Shown here one piece after another: positions 53,680-63,113 of a stretch of DNA of 64,000 nt. The notes under the pieces are model-generated. The model searched no databases. It worked only from the letters and a program-made list of their open reading frames with translations, and had not been told where the DNA came from. Origin of the DNA: Flavobacterium weaverense (GTDB lineage Bacteria > Bacteroidota > Bacteroidia > Flavobacteriales > Flavobacteriaceae); the NCBI RefSeq assembly GCF_003688495.1, contig NZ_REFH01000007.1, forward strand, positions 434,001-498,000. The letters are read 5' to 3'. Position 1 is the first letter of the stretch, and every line of letters starts with the position of its first letter. A program made the position numbers and the translations under genes.

Positions 53680-55497
53680 ATGACATTTAAAGATTTGAAT
53701 ATTAAAATGGTACAAAGCAATACATCAAAATTCTCAAAGCCTTGTCTTTCAAGTAGCGTAGGAATCGGGATTTTATTTTTATTGATTTCGCAAGTTTCAA
53801 TTGCGCAAAAGAAAGAGCAAATTGGAAATGAAACAGTAAATGTTATAAAACCTTATACACCAAAGATTTCGGATGCATCCAAAGTAAAAGAGGTCGCTGA
53901 TTTAGATGATGAGGTTACTTCTAAAAAAGAGATTGTGAAATACACTATTTTCTCATTTCCAGTAGCATCGACATTTACACCTTCAAAAGGAAAAGCTGAA
54001 GGAGTTGAGAAAGAAAATCAAGCACAGTTATTTAAAAACTATGCAACTTTAGGAGTTGGTAATTACGGAACATTTATAGGTGAGCTTTTTGTTAATCACG
54101 ATTTGAACGATACAGATTACGTTGGTGGAATGTTTCGCCATCATTCTTCACAAGGCGGAATAAAGGAAGTAATCTTAGACAATAAATTCTACGATACCTC
54201 TCTGAATTTAATGTACGGTTCAAATCAGAAAAATATATCTTGGAACGTAGATTTAGGGTTGCAAAATCAAATCTATAATTGGTACGGTTTACCTACTGAT
54301 TTTGCAAGTACACTTTCTCCTCAAGATGGCGTAAGTTTAATTAAAGGTATTGACCCAAAACAGTCGTATAACACAATATCATTTGGTGGAAATGTCGCTT
54401 TTAGCGAAAGTATCGTAAATAAGATAAATTTAAAATTTAGTCATTTTACGGATATTTATAATTCTTCGGAAAATCGATTTTATATAAAACCAACTGTAGA
54501 ATTTGACGTAATGGACAGTGCTGTAAAAACAGATTTACTTATTGACTATGTTGGTGGTACATTCGAAAAAAATTACTTAAATAACATGCAGCCTTTAAAA
54601 TATGGTTTTACAAATTTTGGGGTTTCACCTAGTTTTGTGATGTTAAAAGATGATTGGACTTTAAACATTGGTGCATCAGTTATCTACAGTTTAGATAATG
54701 AAAACAATAATAACAAATTTTTTATCTATCCAAAATTTAATGCATCTTATAAGGTTGTTGGAGATTTAATGATTTTTTATGCTGGTGTAGAAGGAGATTT
54801 AAAACAGAATTCTTACCAAAATTTTGTTGATGACAATTCTTTTTTATCACCGTCTTTATTTATAACTCCTACAGATCAGCAGTATGATATATTTGCAGGA
54901 TTGAAAGGGAAATTAAGTAGTAATTTGAGTTATAACATTAGAGGTTCTTATTTAAACGAAAGAAATAAAGCTTTGTTTAGAAGTAACGATTACAATGAGA
55001 GAAGTGGCAATGAAAACTATGAATACGGAAACTCTTTTCAAGTTGTTTATGATGATATGAGAACGCTTCGCTTTTATGGGGAACTAAAAGCTGATTTCTC
55101 AGATAATGTGACTTTTGGTATTGATGGGAGTTTTAGTAGTTTCAAAAATGATTTTCAAAGTGAAGCGTGGAACTTGCCAGCTATCAAAGTAAATACAAGT
55201 CTTGATTTTAATATTACAGAGAAGTGGTTTGCTGGTGCAAATTTATTTTATATAGGCGAAAGAAAAGATTATAAAACAAATACTGATTTAGTTTACGTTG
55301 TTGCTCCTAGTCAAAATCCTATCACATTAAAGTCTTACTTTGATATCAACGCAAATGTTGGTTACAATTACAGCGATAGATTGACTGCATTTGTTAGAGC
55401 TAACAATATTGCTAATAATGGATATCAAAAATGGTTGAACTATCCAGTACAAAGTTTCCAACTGCTTTTAGGTGCAAATTATAAATTTGATTTTTAG
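53680..55497 (+). CDS. Outer-membrane beta-barrel protein resembling a TonB-dependent receptor without plug
   Basis: 605 residues; an alternative ATG at 53707 gives 596. A hydrophobic signal (about 28-42, FLLISQVSIAQ) is preceded by an unusually long N-terminus. Mature start QKKEQIGNETVNVIKPYTPKISDASKVKEV has a VxVIKPYxP motif but there is no plug domain. The rest is strand-rich with barrel motifs (YATLGVGNYGTFIGELFVNH, FFDINANVGYNYSDRL-like) and ends LLLGANYKFDF with terminal Phe. Its partner may be the TPR protein encoded nearby. Confidence 0.85.
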   Translation: MTFKDLNIKMVQSNTSKFSKPCLSSSVGIGILFLLISQVSIAQKKEQIGNETVNVIKPYTPKISDASKVKEVADLDDEVTSKKEIVKYTIFSFPVASTFTPSKGKAEGVEKENQAQLFKNYATLGVGNYGTFIGELFVNHDLNDTDYVGGMFRHHSSQGGIKEVILDNKFYDTSLNLMYGSNQKNISWNVDLGLQNQIYNWYGLPTDFASTLSPQDGVSLIKGIDPKQSYNTISFGGNVAFSESIVNKINLKFSHFTDIYNSSENRFYIKPTVEFDVMDSAVKTDLLIDYVGGTFEKNYLNNMQPLKYGFTNFGVSPSFVMLKDDWTLNIGASVIYSLDNENNNNKFFIYPKFNASYKVVGDLMIFYAGVEGDLKQNSYQNFVDDNSFLSPSLFITPTDQQYDIFAGLKGKLSSNLSYNIRGSYLNERNKALFRSNDYNERSGNENYEYGNSFQVVYDDMRTLRFYGELKADFSDNVTFGIDGSFSSFKNDFQSEAWNLPAIKVNTSLDFNITEKWFAGANLFYIGERKDYKTNTDLVYVVAPSQNPITLKSYFDINANVGYNYSDRLTAFVRANNIANNGYQKWLNYPVQSFQLLLGANYKFDF

Positions 55498-55520
55498 ATA
55501 TTAAACTAACTTTCAAACAT

Positions 55521-55560
55521 AAAAAAAGCAGGCTACTTAAATAAGTAGCCTGCTTTTTTT
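55521..55560. terminator. Strong bidirectional terminator
   Basis: A 19-pair perfect stem (55521-55539 with 55542-55560, core AGCAGGCTACTTA) on a two-base loop, with A and T runs at either side. It lies between convergent genes and is the strongest terminator in the window. Confidence 0.95.
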
Positions 55561-55577
55561 ATGATCAGAATAATTTT

Positions 55578-56123
55578 TTATTTAGTAAAAGGAACTGCGA
55601 TTCTAACTTTATCCCATCCCATGTTAAGCACAACGCCGTTATCAGCTTTAGTGAAAACCATTGAGAGTGCATCTAGAGAAGTATCGCCTGTAGTTACAGG
55701 AACTGTTATTCTTGTAACATCATTTTTATCATTGTAAGTATATGCTCCCCAAACATTTCTATCTTTATTTATGATAATGGTCCATTCTTTTTCACCAGGA
55801 ATTGTATATAAGGTGTAAACTCCCTTTTCAATCTTAGTTTTACCTAAGTAAGAATCAGTGAAAAAAGTTATTTCAGCTGCTTCATTAGCTCCAGTTCTCC
55901 ATACTTTTCCATTTGGTGCAAGTTCGCTAATAGCACGTCCTTTTAATTGAGGTCTGCTATAGATAATTCGTGCTGTTTTATTAGAATCTTTATAATCATT
56001 AGGGTACCAAGCAGCATCCAATGGACTTTTATCTAAATCTGGGAATTTTTGTGCGTGTATATCATTAGATAATAGCATAACAAGTGCACAGATTCCTGTG
56101 GCTAGAAATGTAGATTTTCTCAT
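55578..56123 (-). CDS. DUF2911-domain exported protein
   Basis: 181 residues. A signal peptide ends near DIHA|Q (about residue 24). The DUF2911 domain covers the rest: SPLDAAWYP, IIYSRPQLKGR, APNGKVWRTGANEAAEITFF and GVYTLYTIPGEKEWTIIINK are its conserved blocks. The domain is frequent in Bacteroidota and often predicted to bind a small ligand, but no activity is known. Monocistronic. Confidence 0.92.
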   Translation of the reverse strand: MRKSTFLATGICALVMLLSNDIHAQKFPDLDKSPLDAAWYPNDYKDSNKTARIIYSRPQLKGRAISELAPNGKVWRTGANEAAEITFFTDSYLGKTKIEKGVYTLYTIPGEKEWTIIINKDRNVWGAYTYNDKNDVTRITVPVTTGDTSLDALSMVFTKADNGVVLNMGWDKVRIAVPFTK

Positions 56124-56345
56124 AGTTTTTAGTAATAATTAAATGTTTAAAATTCAATTGTAATTCGTAAAGTTAGAAATTCCTTCCGAAGTTTCATAGT
56201 GATTGCAATATGGTTTAGGAATAAATCGCAGATTCCCATTTTAAATTTTAACTTTGGTCGTTCTTACAATTATAAAGATTCGCTTTTTCACTTATGTCAA
56301 ACTGTATTTTTTACAATTGTCTAACATATATCAAAATCTATAAAA

Positions 56346-56795
56346 ATGACTTTTAAGCAAAAAATATATACCTATTATCTTCAGTTGGTCCAAGATAAAA
56401 TCGATGTTTTTAGAGATATGATTTCGGCTTTGACGGAAGATTCGAAGAACGATGCTAAAGGCTCTGCAGGTGATAAACACGAAACGGCTTTGTCAATGAT
56501 GCACATTGAGCAAGAGAAACTCAATCGCAAACTAAGAGAAGTATTAGACCAAAAGATAATTTTGGATAAAATTGAGGCAACTGCAATTACAGAAACTATA
56601 ATTTTAGGTAGTTTGATCAAGGCTAACGGCATATTTTTATATCTAAGTGTTGCATTACCAAAAGTCGCAATTGAAGGAATCAATGTCATTGCTCTTTCCC
56701 CTCAATCACCTTTAGGAAATAAATTAATGGGAATGAAAGTGGGTCACAGTTTCGAAATTAATACCACCAAATATATCATTGAAGAGGTTTATTGA
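56346..56795 (+). CDS. Stand-alone GreA/GreB C-terminal-like protein
   Basis: 149 residues, no export signal. The N-terminal half (about 1-75) is helical and heptad-like, with alternating Glu and Lys. The C-terminal half matches the FKBP-like domain of Gre factors, notably IALSPQSPLGNKLMGMKVGHSFEI. The N-terminal portion may form a coiled-coil that enters the RNA polymerase secondary channel, as in GreA, but I see no DE/DD finger tip with certainty. Genomes often label such proteins 3-oxoacyl-ACP synthase, which the sequence does not support. Role in transcription is inferred. Confidence 0.72.
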   Translation: MTFKQKIYTYYLQLVQDKIDVFRDMISALTEDSKNDAKGSAGDKHETALSMMHIEQEKLNRKLREVLDQKIILDKIEATAITETIILGSLIKANGIFLYLSVALPKVAIEGINVIALSPQSPLGNKLMGMKVGHSFEINTTKYIIEEVY

Positions 56796-56931
56796 TAGAA
56801 TACGTACTAAATCAGTTTTAGCATTACTCTTTCTTTTCTACTTTAAAGAGAAAAATTAATAAAACTGAAGTTCAACATATCATTTTAACTACTACTAAAT
56901 CAAACAATTCTAACTACTAAATACAAACTAC

Positions 56932-58557
56932 ATGAAACAAATCTCTTTACTTCTTTCTTTTTTATTATTACTGTCTTGTAACCAAAGCAATAAGACTGCA
57001 GTGGATACAATTGTTACTGACGCAACGATTTATCAGGTTGATGATTCTTTTGGGACTGCTTCTGCGATGGCAATTAGCAATGGTAAAATTCTAGCCATTG
57101 GAACAAATGAAGAAATAACAAAAAAGTATGAATCAAAAAACACAATAGACGGTAAAGGAAAGTTTATTTATCCAGGTCTAATTGATGCCCATTGTCATTT
57201 TTACGGTTATGGCTTGAATTTGCAAGAAGTCGATCTGCGTGGAACTAATAGCATGAAAGAAGTAATTGAGCGTGTTAAAGCGTTTCAGATAGAAAAAAAT
57301 CCTGAATTTATTGTTGGTAATGGTTGGGACCAAAATGATTGGGAGGTAAAAAAATATCCTACTAAAGAAGATTTAGATGCTGAATTTCCAAATATTCCTG
57401 TTGTTTTAAATCGAATAGATGGTCACGCAATGATTGTAAATAGCAAAGCTTTGTCGTTAGCAGGGATAACTAGCAAATCTGACGCTACAGGAGGTCAAAT
57501 CGAATTAGCAAATGGGCAACCAACTGGAATTTTGATTGATAACCCAATGCGATTAATTAGTAAAATTATTCCAGCACCAAACCGTAAAACACAAATCGCT
57601 GCATTAGTTGATGCACAAAAAACGATGTTTGAATACGGATTAACAACAGTGAATGACGCTGGTTTATCGCCTGATGTAATTCAATTGATTGATAGTTTGC
57701 AAAAAGCGAAAATCTTAAGTATAAATGTTTACGCAATGATATCGGCGAGTCAGAAAAACGTGGATTTGTATTTAAAAAAGGGGATTTATAAAACTAATGC
57801 CTTAAATGTGCGTTCCTTCAAACTTTTTGGTGATGGAGCTTTAGGTTCTCGTGGAGCATGTATGCATGACGAGTATTCTGATATGGCAAAACAACATGGC
57901 GCTTTAAGATCTTCGCCACAAGAATTAAAGTCTATTGCAAAGCAAATTGCAGCTTCTAACTTTCAGCTCAATTCACACGCTATTGGTGATTCAGCTAATA
58001 CCGTTTTACTGAAAATTTATAAAGAAGTTTTAACCGGTAAAAAAGATCGCAGGTGGAAAATCGAACATGCTCAAGTAATTAGAGAGCAGGATTTTGATTA
58101 TTTTAAATTGGGTATCATTCCGTCGGTACAGCCTACTCACGCTACATCTGATATGTATTGGGCAGGAGAACGATTAGGGAAAGAGAGATTGAAAAATTCA
58201 TATGCTTATAAAAAGCTACTTCAAAAAGCAGGAATGGTAGCTCTAGGAACTGATTTTCCTATTGAGGAAGTAAATCCTATGTTGACTTTTCATTCTGCTG
58301 TTGCGAGAAAAGACAGTAAAAATTTTCCAAAAGGCGGATTTCAAATGGAAAATGCGCTAAGCAGAGAAGAAACATTGAAAGGAATGACGATTTGGGCTGC
58401 CTATTCTAATTTTGAAGAAAAAGAAAAGGGAAGTTTAGAAGTTGGAAAATGGGCTGATTTCGTAATATTCGATCAGGATTTGATGAAAATAAAAGAAGAA
58501 GAAATTGTCAAAATGACTGCTGCTGCCACTTTTTTAAAAGGCGCTAAGGTGAAATGA
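56932..58557 (+). CDS. Amidohydrolase (YtcJ-like), lipoprotein
   Basis: 541 residues. The lipobox LLSC gives an acyl cysteine at residue 16. The metal-dependent hydrolase fold has IDAHCHFYGYG (H-x-H), NSHAIGD, KIEHAQVIRE and the late ALGTDFPIEEVNP, as in the amidohydrolase_3 / YtcJ family. A composite beta domain flanks the barrel. It likely cleaves an amide or cyclic-amide compound in the periplasm; substrate unknown. A hairpin lies about 75 bases downstream. Confidence 0.9.
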   Translation: MKQISLLLSFLLLLSCNQSNKTAVDTIVTDATIYQVDDSFGTASAMAISNGKILAIGTNEEITKKYESKNTIDGKGKFIYPGLIDAHCHFYGYGLNLQEVDLRGTNSMKEVIERVKAFQIEKNPEFIVGNGWDQNDWEVKKYPTKEDLDAEFPNIPVVLNRIDGHAMIVNSKALSLAGITSKSDATGGQIELANGQPTGILIDNPMRLISKIIPAPNRKTQIAALVDAQKTMFEYGLTTVNDAGLSPDVIQLIDSLQKAKILSINVYAMISASQKNVDLYLKKGIYKTNALNVRSFKLFGDGALGSRGACMHDEYSDMAKQHGALRSSPQELKSIAKQIAASNFQLNSHAIGDSANTVLLKIYKEVLTGKKDRRWKIEHAQVIREQDFDYFKLGIIPSVQPTHATSDMYWAGERLGKERLKNSYAYKKLLQKAGMVALGTDFPIEEVNPMLTFHSAVARKDSKNFPKGGFQMENALSREETLKGMTIWAAYSNFEEKEKGSLEVGKWADFVIFDQDLMKIKEEEIVKMTAAATFLKGAKVK

Positions 58558-58630
58558 GACGCAGTAAAAAAATAAGAGAATGTAATTTTTAAATATATTT
58601 TTTATCTTAAAATTTACATTTGGTTACTAT

Positions 58631-58671
58631 AATGGCTATTTTGGTTTATATTTATAACCAAAATAGCCATT
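58631..58671. other. 16-pair inverted repeat upstream of asnB
   Basis: AATGGCTATTTTGGTT (58631-58646) and AACCAAAATAGCCATT (58656-58671) pair perfectly around a nine-base loop. It is followed by TGTGTTTTG, only moderately T-rich. It may terminate the amidohydrolase transcript, or be an operator just before the asnB -33 box at 58677. Confidence 0.55.
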
Positions 58672-58676
58672 TGTGT

Positions 58677-58706
58677 TTTGTATTTATAACTACTAACGCA
58701 TCTTTG
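58677..58706 (+). promoter_or_regulatory. Candidate promoter of the first asnB
   Basis: TTTG (58677-58680), an 18-base spacer and CATCTTTG (58699-58706) match the flavobacterial pattern with one change in the -7 box. Initiation near 58713 leaves about 32 bases before the ATG. Confidence 0.5.
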
Positions 58707-58744
58707 CCTTGTCAATATAAAGAAAATATTTAAAATATATAGTT

Positions 58745-60421
58745 ATGTGCGGAATAGTATGTGCCTTCGAATTAAAACAAAGTTCTGAAACTTTAAGACC
58801 ACAAGTCTTGGAAATGTCTAAAATTATTCGTCATCGCGGTCCAGACTGGAGTGGAATTTTCAGTAACGAAAAAGCAATTTTATCTCACGAAAGATTAGCG
58901 ATTGTGGATCCAGCTTCTGGAAAGCAGCCGTTATTAAGCGAAGACGGAAAGTTAGTTTTAGCAGCTAATGGCGAGATTTATAATCATAGAGAACTTCGTA
59001 AGCAATTTGAAGGGAGATACAACTTTCAAACAGAGAGTGACTGTGAAGTTATTTTAGCGCTTTATAAAGAAAAAGGTCCTCATTTCATTGATGAAATGAA
59101 CGGAATTTTTGGATTTGCTATTTATGATGTTGATAAAGACGAGTATTTTGTAGCGCGAGATCATATGGGAATTATTCCATTATACATAGGTTGGGACCAA
59201 CATGGAACTTTTTATGTAGCTTCAGAATTGAAAGCGCTAGAAGGCTACTGTACTAAAATAGAATTATTTCCTCCGGGGCATTATATGTCAAGTAAAGATG
59301 GAGAATTTGTGCAATGGTACAAGAGAGAATGGACAGATTACGATGCGGTGAAAGACAACGAAACTAACATTGCAGAAATTAAAGTAGCGCTGGAAGCTGC
59401 TGTTCATAGACAATTGATGAGTGATGTTCCTTATGGAGTTTTACTTTCAGGAGGTTTAGATTCATCAATTACTTCGGCTGTAGCCAAAAAATATGCTCAA
59501 AAACGTATTGAGTCAGGTGATGTAGCCGATGCTTGGTATCCACAATTACACTCTTTTTCAGTTGGACTAGATGGTTCTCCTGATTTAGCTGCAGCGCAAA
59601 TCGTAGCTGATCATATTGGGACTATTCACCACGAAATTAAATTTACTATTCAAGAAGGTTTAGATGCCATTCGCGATGTGATTTACAACTTAGAAACCTA
59701 TGATGTTACAACAGTTAGAGCATCAACACCTATGTGGTTAATGGCGCGAGTTATTAAGTCAATGGGTATTAAAATGGTGCTTTCAGGTGAAGGAGCAGAT
59801 GAGTTGTTTGGAGGTTATCTTTATTTCCATAAAGCGCCAAATGCAAGAGAGTTTCATGAAGAAAATGTTAGAAAATTAGGAAAATTGCACATGTACGACT
59901 GCTTGCGAGCAAACAAAAGTTTAGCGGCGTGGGGAATTGAAGGTCGTGTTCCATTTTTAGATAAAGAATTTATGGATGTTGCGATGCGCATTAATCCTCA
60001 AGATAAAATGATCAACGCAGAGCATCCGATGGAAAAATGGGTGGTTCGTAAGGCTTTTGAAGATATGTTGCCGCCAAGTGTCGCTTGGAGACAAAAAGAG
60101 CAATTTAGCGATGGAGTAGGTTACAGCTGGATTGACACTTTAAAAGAAGTGGTCGCTAAAGAAGTTTCTGATGAGCAGTTAGCTAATGCGAAATATAAAT
60201 TCCCATTGCAAACGCCAACATCTAAAGAAGAATATTATTACCGCTCTATTTTTACAGAACATTTTCCAAGTGATGCAGCTGCTCTGTGTGTTCCTCAAGA
60301 AGCTAGTGTTGCTTGTAGTACAAAAATCGCATTAGAATGGGATGAAGCATTCAAAAACATGAATGATCCTTCCGGTAGAGCTGTGGCTAGTGTTCACGAT
60401 GATGCTTACGCAAAAGTTTAA
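58745..60421 (+). CDS. asnB: Asparagine synthetase (glutamine-hydrolysing), first copy
   Basis: 558 residues. Cys2 is the glutaminase nucleophile (MCGIVCAFEL) and HRGPDWSG, ANGEIYNHREL and ESDCEVI line the glutamine site. The synthetase half has the PP-loop LLSGGLDSS (about 235-243) and VLSGEGADELFGGYLYF. It converts aspartate to asparagine with ATP and glutamine. The C-terminus, ending NMNDPSGRAVASVHDDAYAKV-like, is close to that of E. coli AsnB, so this copy looks canonical. A related gene follows downstream. Confidence 0.95.
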   Translation: MCGIVCAFELKQSSETLRPQVLEMSKIIRHRGPDWSGIFSNEKAILSHERLAIVDPASGKQPLLSEDGKLVLAANGEIYNHRELRKQFEGRYNFQTESDCEVILALYKEKGPHFIDEMNGIFGFAIYDVDKDEYFVARDHMGIIPLYIGWDQHGTFYVASELKALEGYCTKIELFPPGHYMSSKDGEFVQWYKREWTDYDAVKDNETNIAEIKVALEAAVHRQLMSDVPYGVLLSGGLDSSITSAVAKKYAQKRIESGDVADAWYPQLHSFSVGLDGSPDLAAAQIVADHIGTIHHEIKFTIQEGLDAIRDVIYNLETYDVTTVRASTPMWLMARVIKSMGIKMVLSGEGADELFGGYLYFHKAPNAREFHEENVRKLGKLHMYDCLRANKSLAAWGIEGRVPFLDKEFMDVAMRINPQDKMINAEHPMEKWVVRKAFEDMLPPSVAWRQKEQFSDGVGYSWIDTLKEVVAKEVSDEQLANAKYKFPLQTPTSKEEYYYRSIFTEHFPSDAAALCVPQEASVACSTKIALEWDEAFKNMNDPSGRAVASVHDDAYAKV

Positions 60422-60440
60422 AAAATTTTCAACAAATTAT

Positions 60441-60470
60441 AAACGCCTCCATTATTCGTAGGCGTTTTTA
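60441..60470 (+). terminator. Terminator between the two asnB genes
   Basis: AAACGCCT (60441-60448) pairs with AGGCGTTT (60460-60467) and continues into T's. This makes the two asnB genes separate transcription units. Confidence 0.8.
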
Positions 60471-60641
60471 TATTTATATCTATTTCGAAATGACAAAGAA
60501 ATTTTAAACTTAATTTAGGTGGTGTACTTTTTAGCCACCTTATAACTCACTACCAAATTATAAATGTATTAGTGAAAATTTAAATCTATAACTAAAACTA
60601 GATATTTAGTAACAATTTATAAGTAAATAATGATTTTGTAT

Positions 60642-60671
60642 TTTGTTTTAAAAGTCAATCGCTCATATTTG
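60642..60671 (+). promoter_or_regulatory. Candidate promoter of the second asnB
   Basis: TTTG (60642-60645), an 18-base spacer and CATATTTG (60664-60671), the same spacing and the same TA-to-CA change as in the promoter of the first asnB. The ATG follows 40 bases later. Confidence 0.5.
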
Positions 60672-60711
60672 TATTATGTAAATTACAGTAAGGATTTAAA
60701 AAAGAATATTT

Positions 60712-62328
60712 ATGTGTGGAATATTAGCGATCATTGGAAAAGGGAAAGATGGAGAACTTGTTAGAGAGCTTTCAAAGAGAATGTCTCATCGTGGACCAGA
60801 TGAAAGTGATATTCATGTTACAGAGAACGGACATATTTTAAGTCATGAAAGATTATCAATTATCGATTTACATTCTGGGAAGAAACCTATTCAAGGTTCT
60901 AAAACTGCATATATGGTTCACAACGGTGAGATTTATAATCATCAGGAATTAAGAGATGGTATTTTAAAAGAACACACATTTAGAACCAAGTCCGACTCTG
61001 AAGTTATTGTTCATTTATATGAGGAATTTGGTTACGATTTCTGCAATATGCTTGACGGAGATTGGGCTTTTGTTGTTGTAGATGGAAATGATTTTATTGC
61101 CGGTAGAGATCCAATGGGCGTAAAACCTTTATATTATGGATTAGATGAAAGAGGAAGAATTTACTTTTCTTCAGAAATGAAACCTATCGCAGATCAGTGC
61201 AAAACTTTTTCTACTTTTCCACCAGGACATTATTACACCCAAAAAACAGGTTTTGTCAAATACTACAAACCAGAATACGAAAATCACTTAAAAGCAGATC
61301 AGGAATTAGATTTGGATTTAATTAGAAAAACTTTAACTGAAGCCACTAGAAAACGATTAATGAGTGACGTGCCTATTGGAGTTTTACTTTCAGGAGGATT
61401 AGATTCGTCGTTGACCTCTGCAATTGCTTCTCGTTTATTGGCGGAAAGCGGTAAAAAATTACATTCATTTTCTATAGGATTAAATGCTGATGCGCCTGAT
61501 GCTAAAGCAGCAAGGCAAGTAGCTGATTTTTTAGGTACAGAACATCATGAAATTTATTTTACTGTTGACCAAGGAATTACAATATTAGATAAATTAATTT
61601 GGCATCTCGAAACGTATGATGTAACATCGATTAGAGCAAGTACACCTATGTATTTTTTGTCAAAAGCAATAACGGATTTGGGAGTTAAAGTAGTTCTTTC
61701 AGGTGAGGGAGCTGACGAAATCTTTGGAGGTTACTTATATTTTAGAAATGCACCATCTGCCGAAGAATTCCAAAAAGAAACAATCGAGAGAGTACAAAAA
61801 CTTTTTACCGCTGATTTACTTAGAGCTGACAAATCAACAATGGCTCACGGATTAGAAGCTAGAGTGCCATTTTTAGACAAAGAATTCTTAGATTTAGCAA
61901 TTCGTATCAAAGCAGATGAAAAAATGCCTAAAACTTATGATGGGAAAGAAAAATATATATTGAGAAAAGCCTTTGACACTCCTAATGATCCTTATTTACC
62001 TGATGAGATTTTATGGAGACAAAAAGAACAATTTTCTGATGGAGTAGGGTACAGTTGGATCGATGAGTTAATCGAGTATTGCTCTTCGCAAGTTACTGAT
62101 GAGCAGTTAGAAGGTGCCACCAAGGAATTTTTATATAACGCACCTACAACTAAAGAAGCCTACTTATATCGATCTATTTTTAATAAGCATTTCCCGCAAG
62201 TGAGCGCTGCTCAAACAGTGAGGAAATGGATTCCTAAATGGCAAGAAAATCAAGATCCAAGCGGAAGAGCAAATGCTGCACATGTAAAAGCAGATGCTGC
62301 AATTGCTAAAAAAGCAAATGCTGTATAA
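60712..62328 (+). CDS. asnB: Asparagine synthetase (glutamine-hydrolysing), second copy
   Basis: 538 residues. The nucleophile Cys2 (MCGILAIIG), HRGPDESD, HNGEIYNHQEL, the PP-loop LLSGGLDSS and VLSGEGADEIFGGYLYF are all retained, so the enzyme should be active. Compared with the first copy it lacks several short inserts and ends in an Ala/Lys-rich tail (DAAIAKKANAV). The two paralogues align along their whole length but differ at many positions. It has its own promoter-like site and follows a terminator, so expression may be independent. Confidence 0.94.
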   Translation: MCGILAIIGKGKDGELVRELSKRMSHRGPDESDIHVTENGHILSHERLSIIDLHSGKKPIQGSKTAYMVHNGEIYNHQELRDGILKEHTFRTKSDSEVIVHLYEEFGYDFCNMLDGDWAFVVVDGNDFIAGRDPMGVKPLYYGLDERGRIYFSSEMKPIADQCKTFSTFPPGHYYTQKTGFVKYYKPEYENHLKADQELDLDLIRKTLTEATRKRLMSDVPIGVLLSGGLDSSLTSAIASRLLAESGKKLHSFSIGLNADAPDAKAARQVADFLGTEHHEIYFTVDQGITILDKLIWHLETYDVTSIRASTPMYFLSKAITDLGVKVVLSGEGADEIFGGYLYFRNAPSAEEFQKETIERVQKLFTADLLRADKSTMAHGLEARVPFLDKEFLDLAIRIKADEKMPKTYDGKEKYILRKAFDTPNDPYLPDEILWRQKEQFSDGVGYSWIDELIEYCSSQVTDEQLEGATKEFLYNAPTTKEAYLYRSIFNKHFPQVSAAQTVRKWIPKWQENQDPSGRANAAHVKADAAIAKKANAV

Positions 62329-62654
62329 AGTACTATTTTGTTTAATCATTATTTTTTGAATAATACGATTTTTAAACAAAATCTCTAGTTAATATCTATT
62401 GCTCTATTCACCTGTGTAAGTTTTTGTAAAATCGATTTTATGCGACTAATTTTTGTAGACGAACTTTAATAAAAATTTTAGAATTATAATTAGTGTGAAA
62501 CCATTGAATAATATGACTTTTTACTTTTAAAAAGTCGCGCTTGGAACCTAGGTATTTAGTAATGAAATTTGTTTTAGAACAGACAAATTCACTTTGTTTA
62601 GGAGATAAATGCAGTATAAATTGATCTCAGTATTACAAAAAAAAAGCTATTTTA
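62329..62654. other. Intergenic region with no gene found
   Basis: 326 AT-rich bases between convergent genes. I see no clear terminator for the second asnB, no recognised RNA and no frame with family content. Confidence 0.5.
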
Positions 62655-63113
62655 TTACGACCTCGGTTTATTTAATCCTCTATCATATAGCACGATAGTT
62701 CCAGCAACCGAAACATTTAAGCTTTTTTCTGATTTGAATTTTACTAAAAAATGGCATTTTTCAATTGCCTGTTTAGTAAGTCCGTTATCTTCAGCGCCTA
62801 ATAAATAAACACATCTTCGTGGATGTTCGAAAGCTTCTAAGTCTTCTGCATTTTCATCCAATTCAACGCCAACTAATCGCGCGCCTTTTGGTAAATTTTT
62901 ATAGAAATCTTCAAAATTTTCATAGTGGAAATACGGCATAGATTTTACAGCATTATGCGTATCACAAGCTTGTTTTGCGTATCGATTTCCGATTGTGAAA
63001 ATATAACTAGCACCTAAGTTTTGCGCAGAGCGCCATAAAACGCCCAGATTTTCAGGTGTTTTACCATTTTGTATTCCGATACCGAAATATTCAGTCGTGA
63101 AGTTATCGTTCAT
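62655..63113 (-). CDS. TrmH-family RNA methyltransferase (TrmL/TrmH-like)
   Basis: 152 residues from the ATG at 63113 (MNDNFTTEYFGIGIQN); an ATG 15 bases upstream is less likely. It is a minimal SPOUT domain: GKTPENLGVLWRSAQNLGAS (motif 1), CVYLLGAEDNGLTKQAI (motif 2) and KSEKSLNVSVAGTIVLYDR (motif 3). It lacks the extra N-terminal domain of the other SpoU gene in the window, as do tRNA wobble-base 2'-O-methylases. Target is not established. Confidence 0.92.
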   Translation of the reverse strand: MNDNFTTEYFGIGIQNGKTPENLGVLWRSAQNLGASYIFTIGNRYAKQACDTHNAVKSMPYFHYENFEDFYKNLPKGARLVGVELDENAEDLEAFEHPRRCVYLLGAEDNGLTKQAIEKCHFLVKFKSEKSLNVSVAGTIVLYDRGLNKPRS

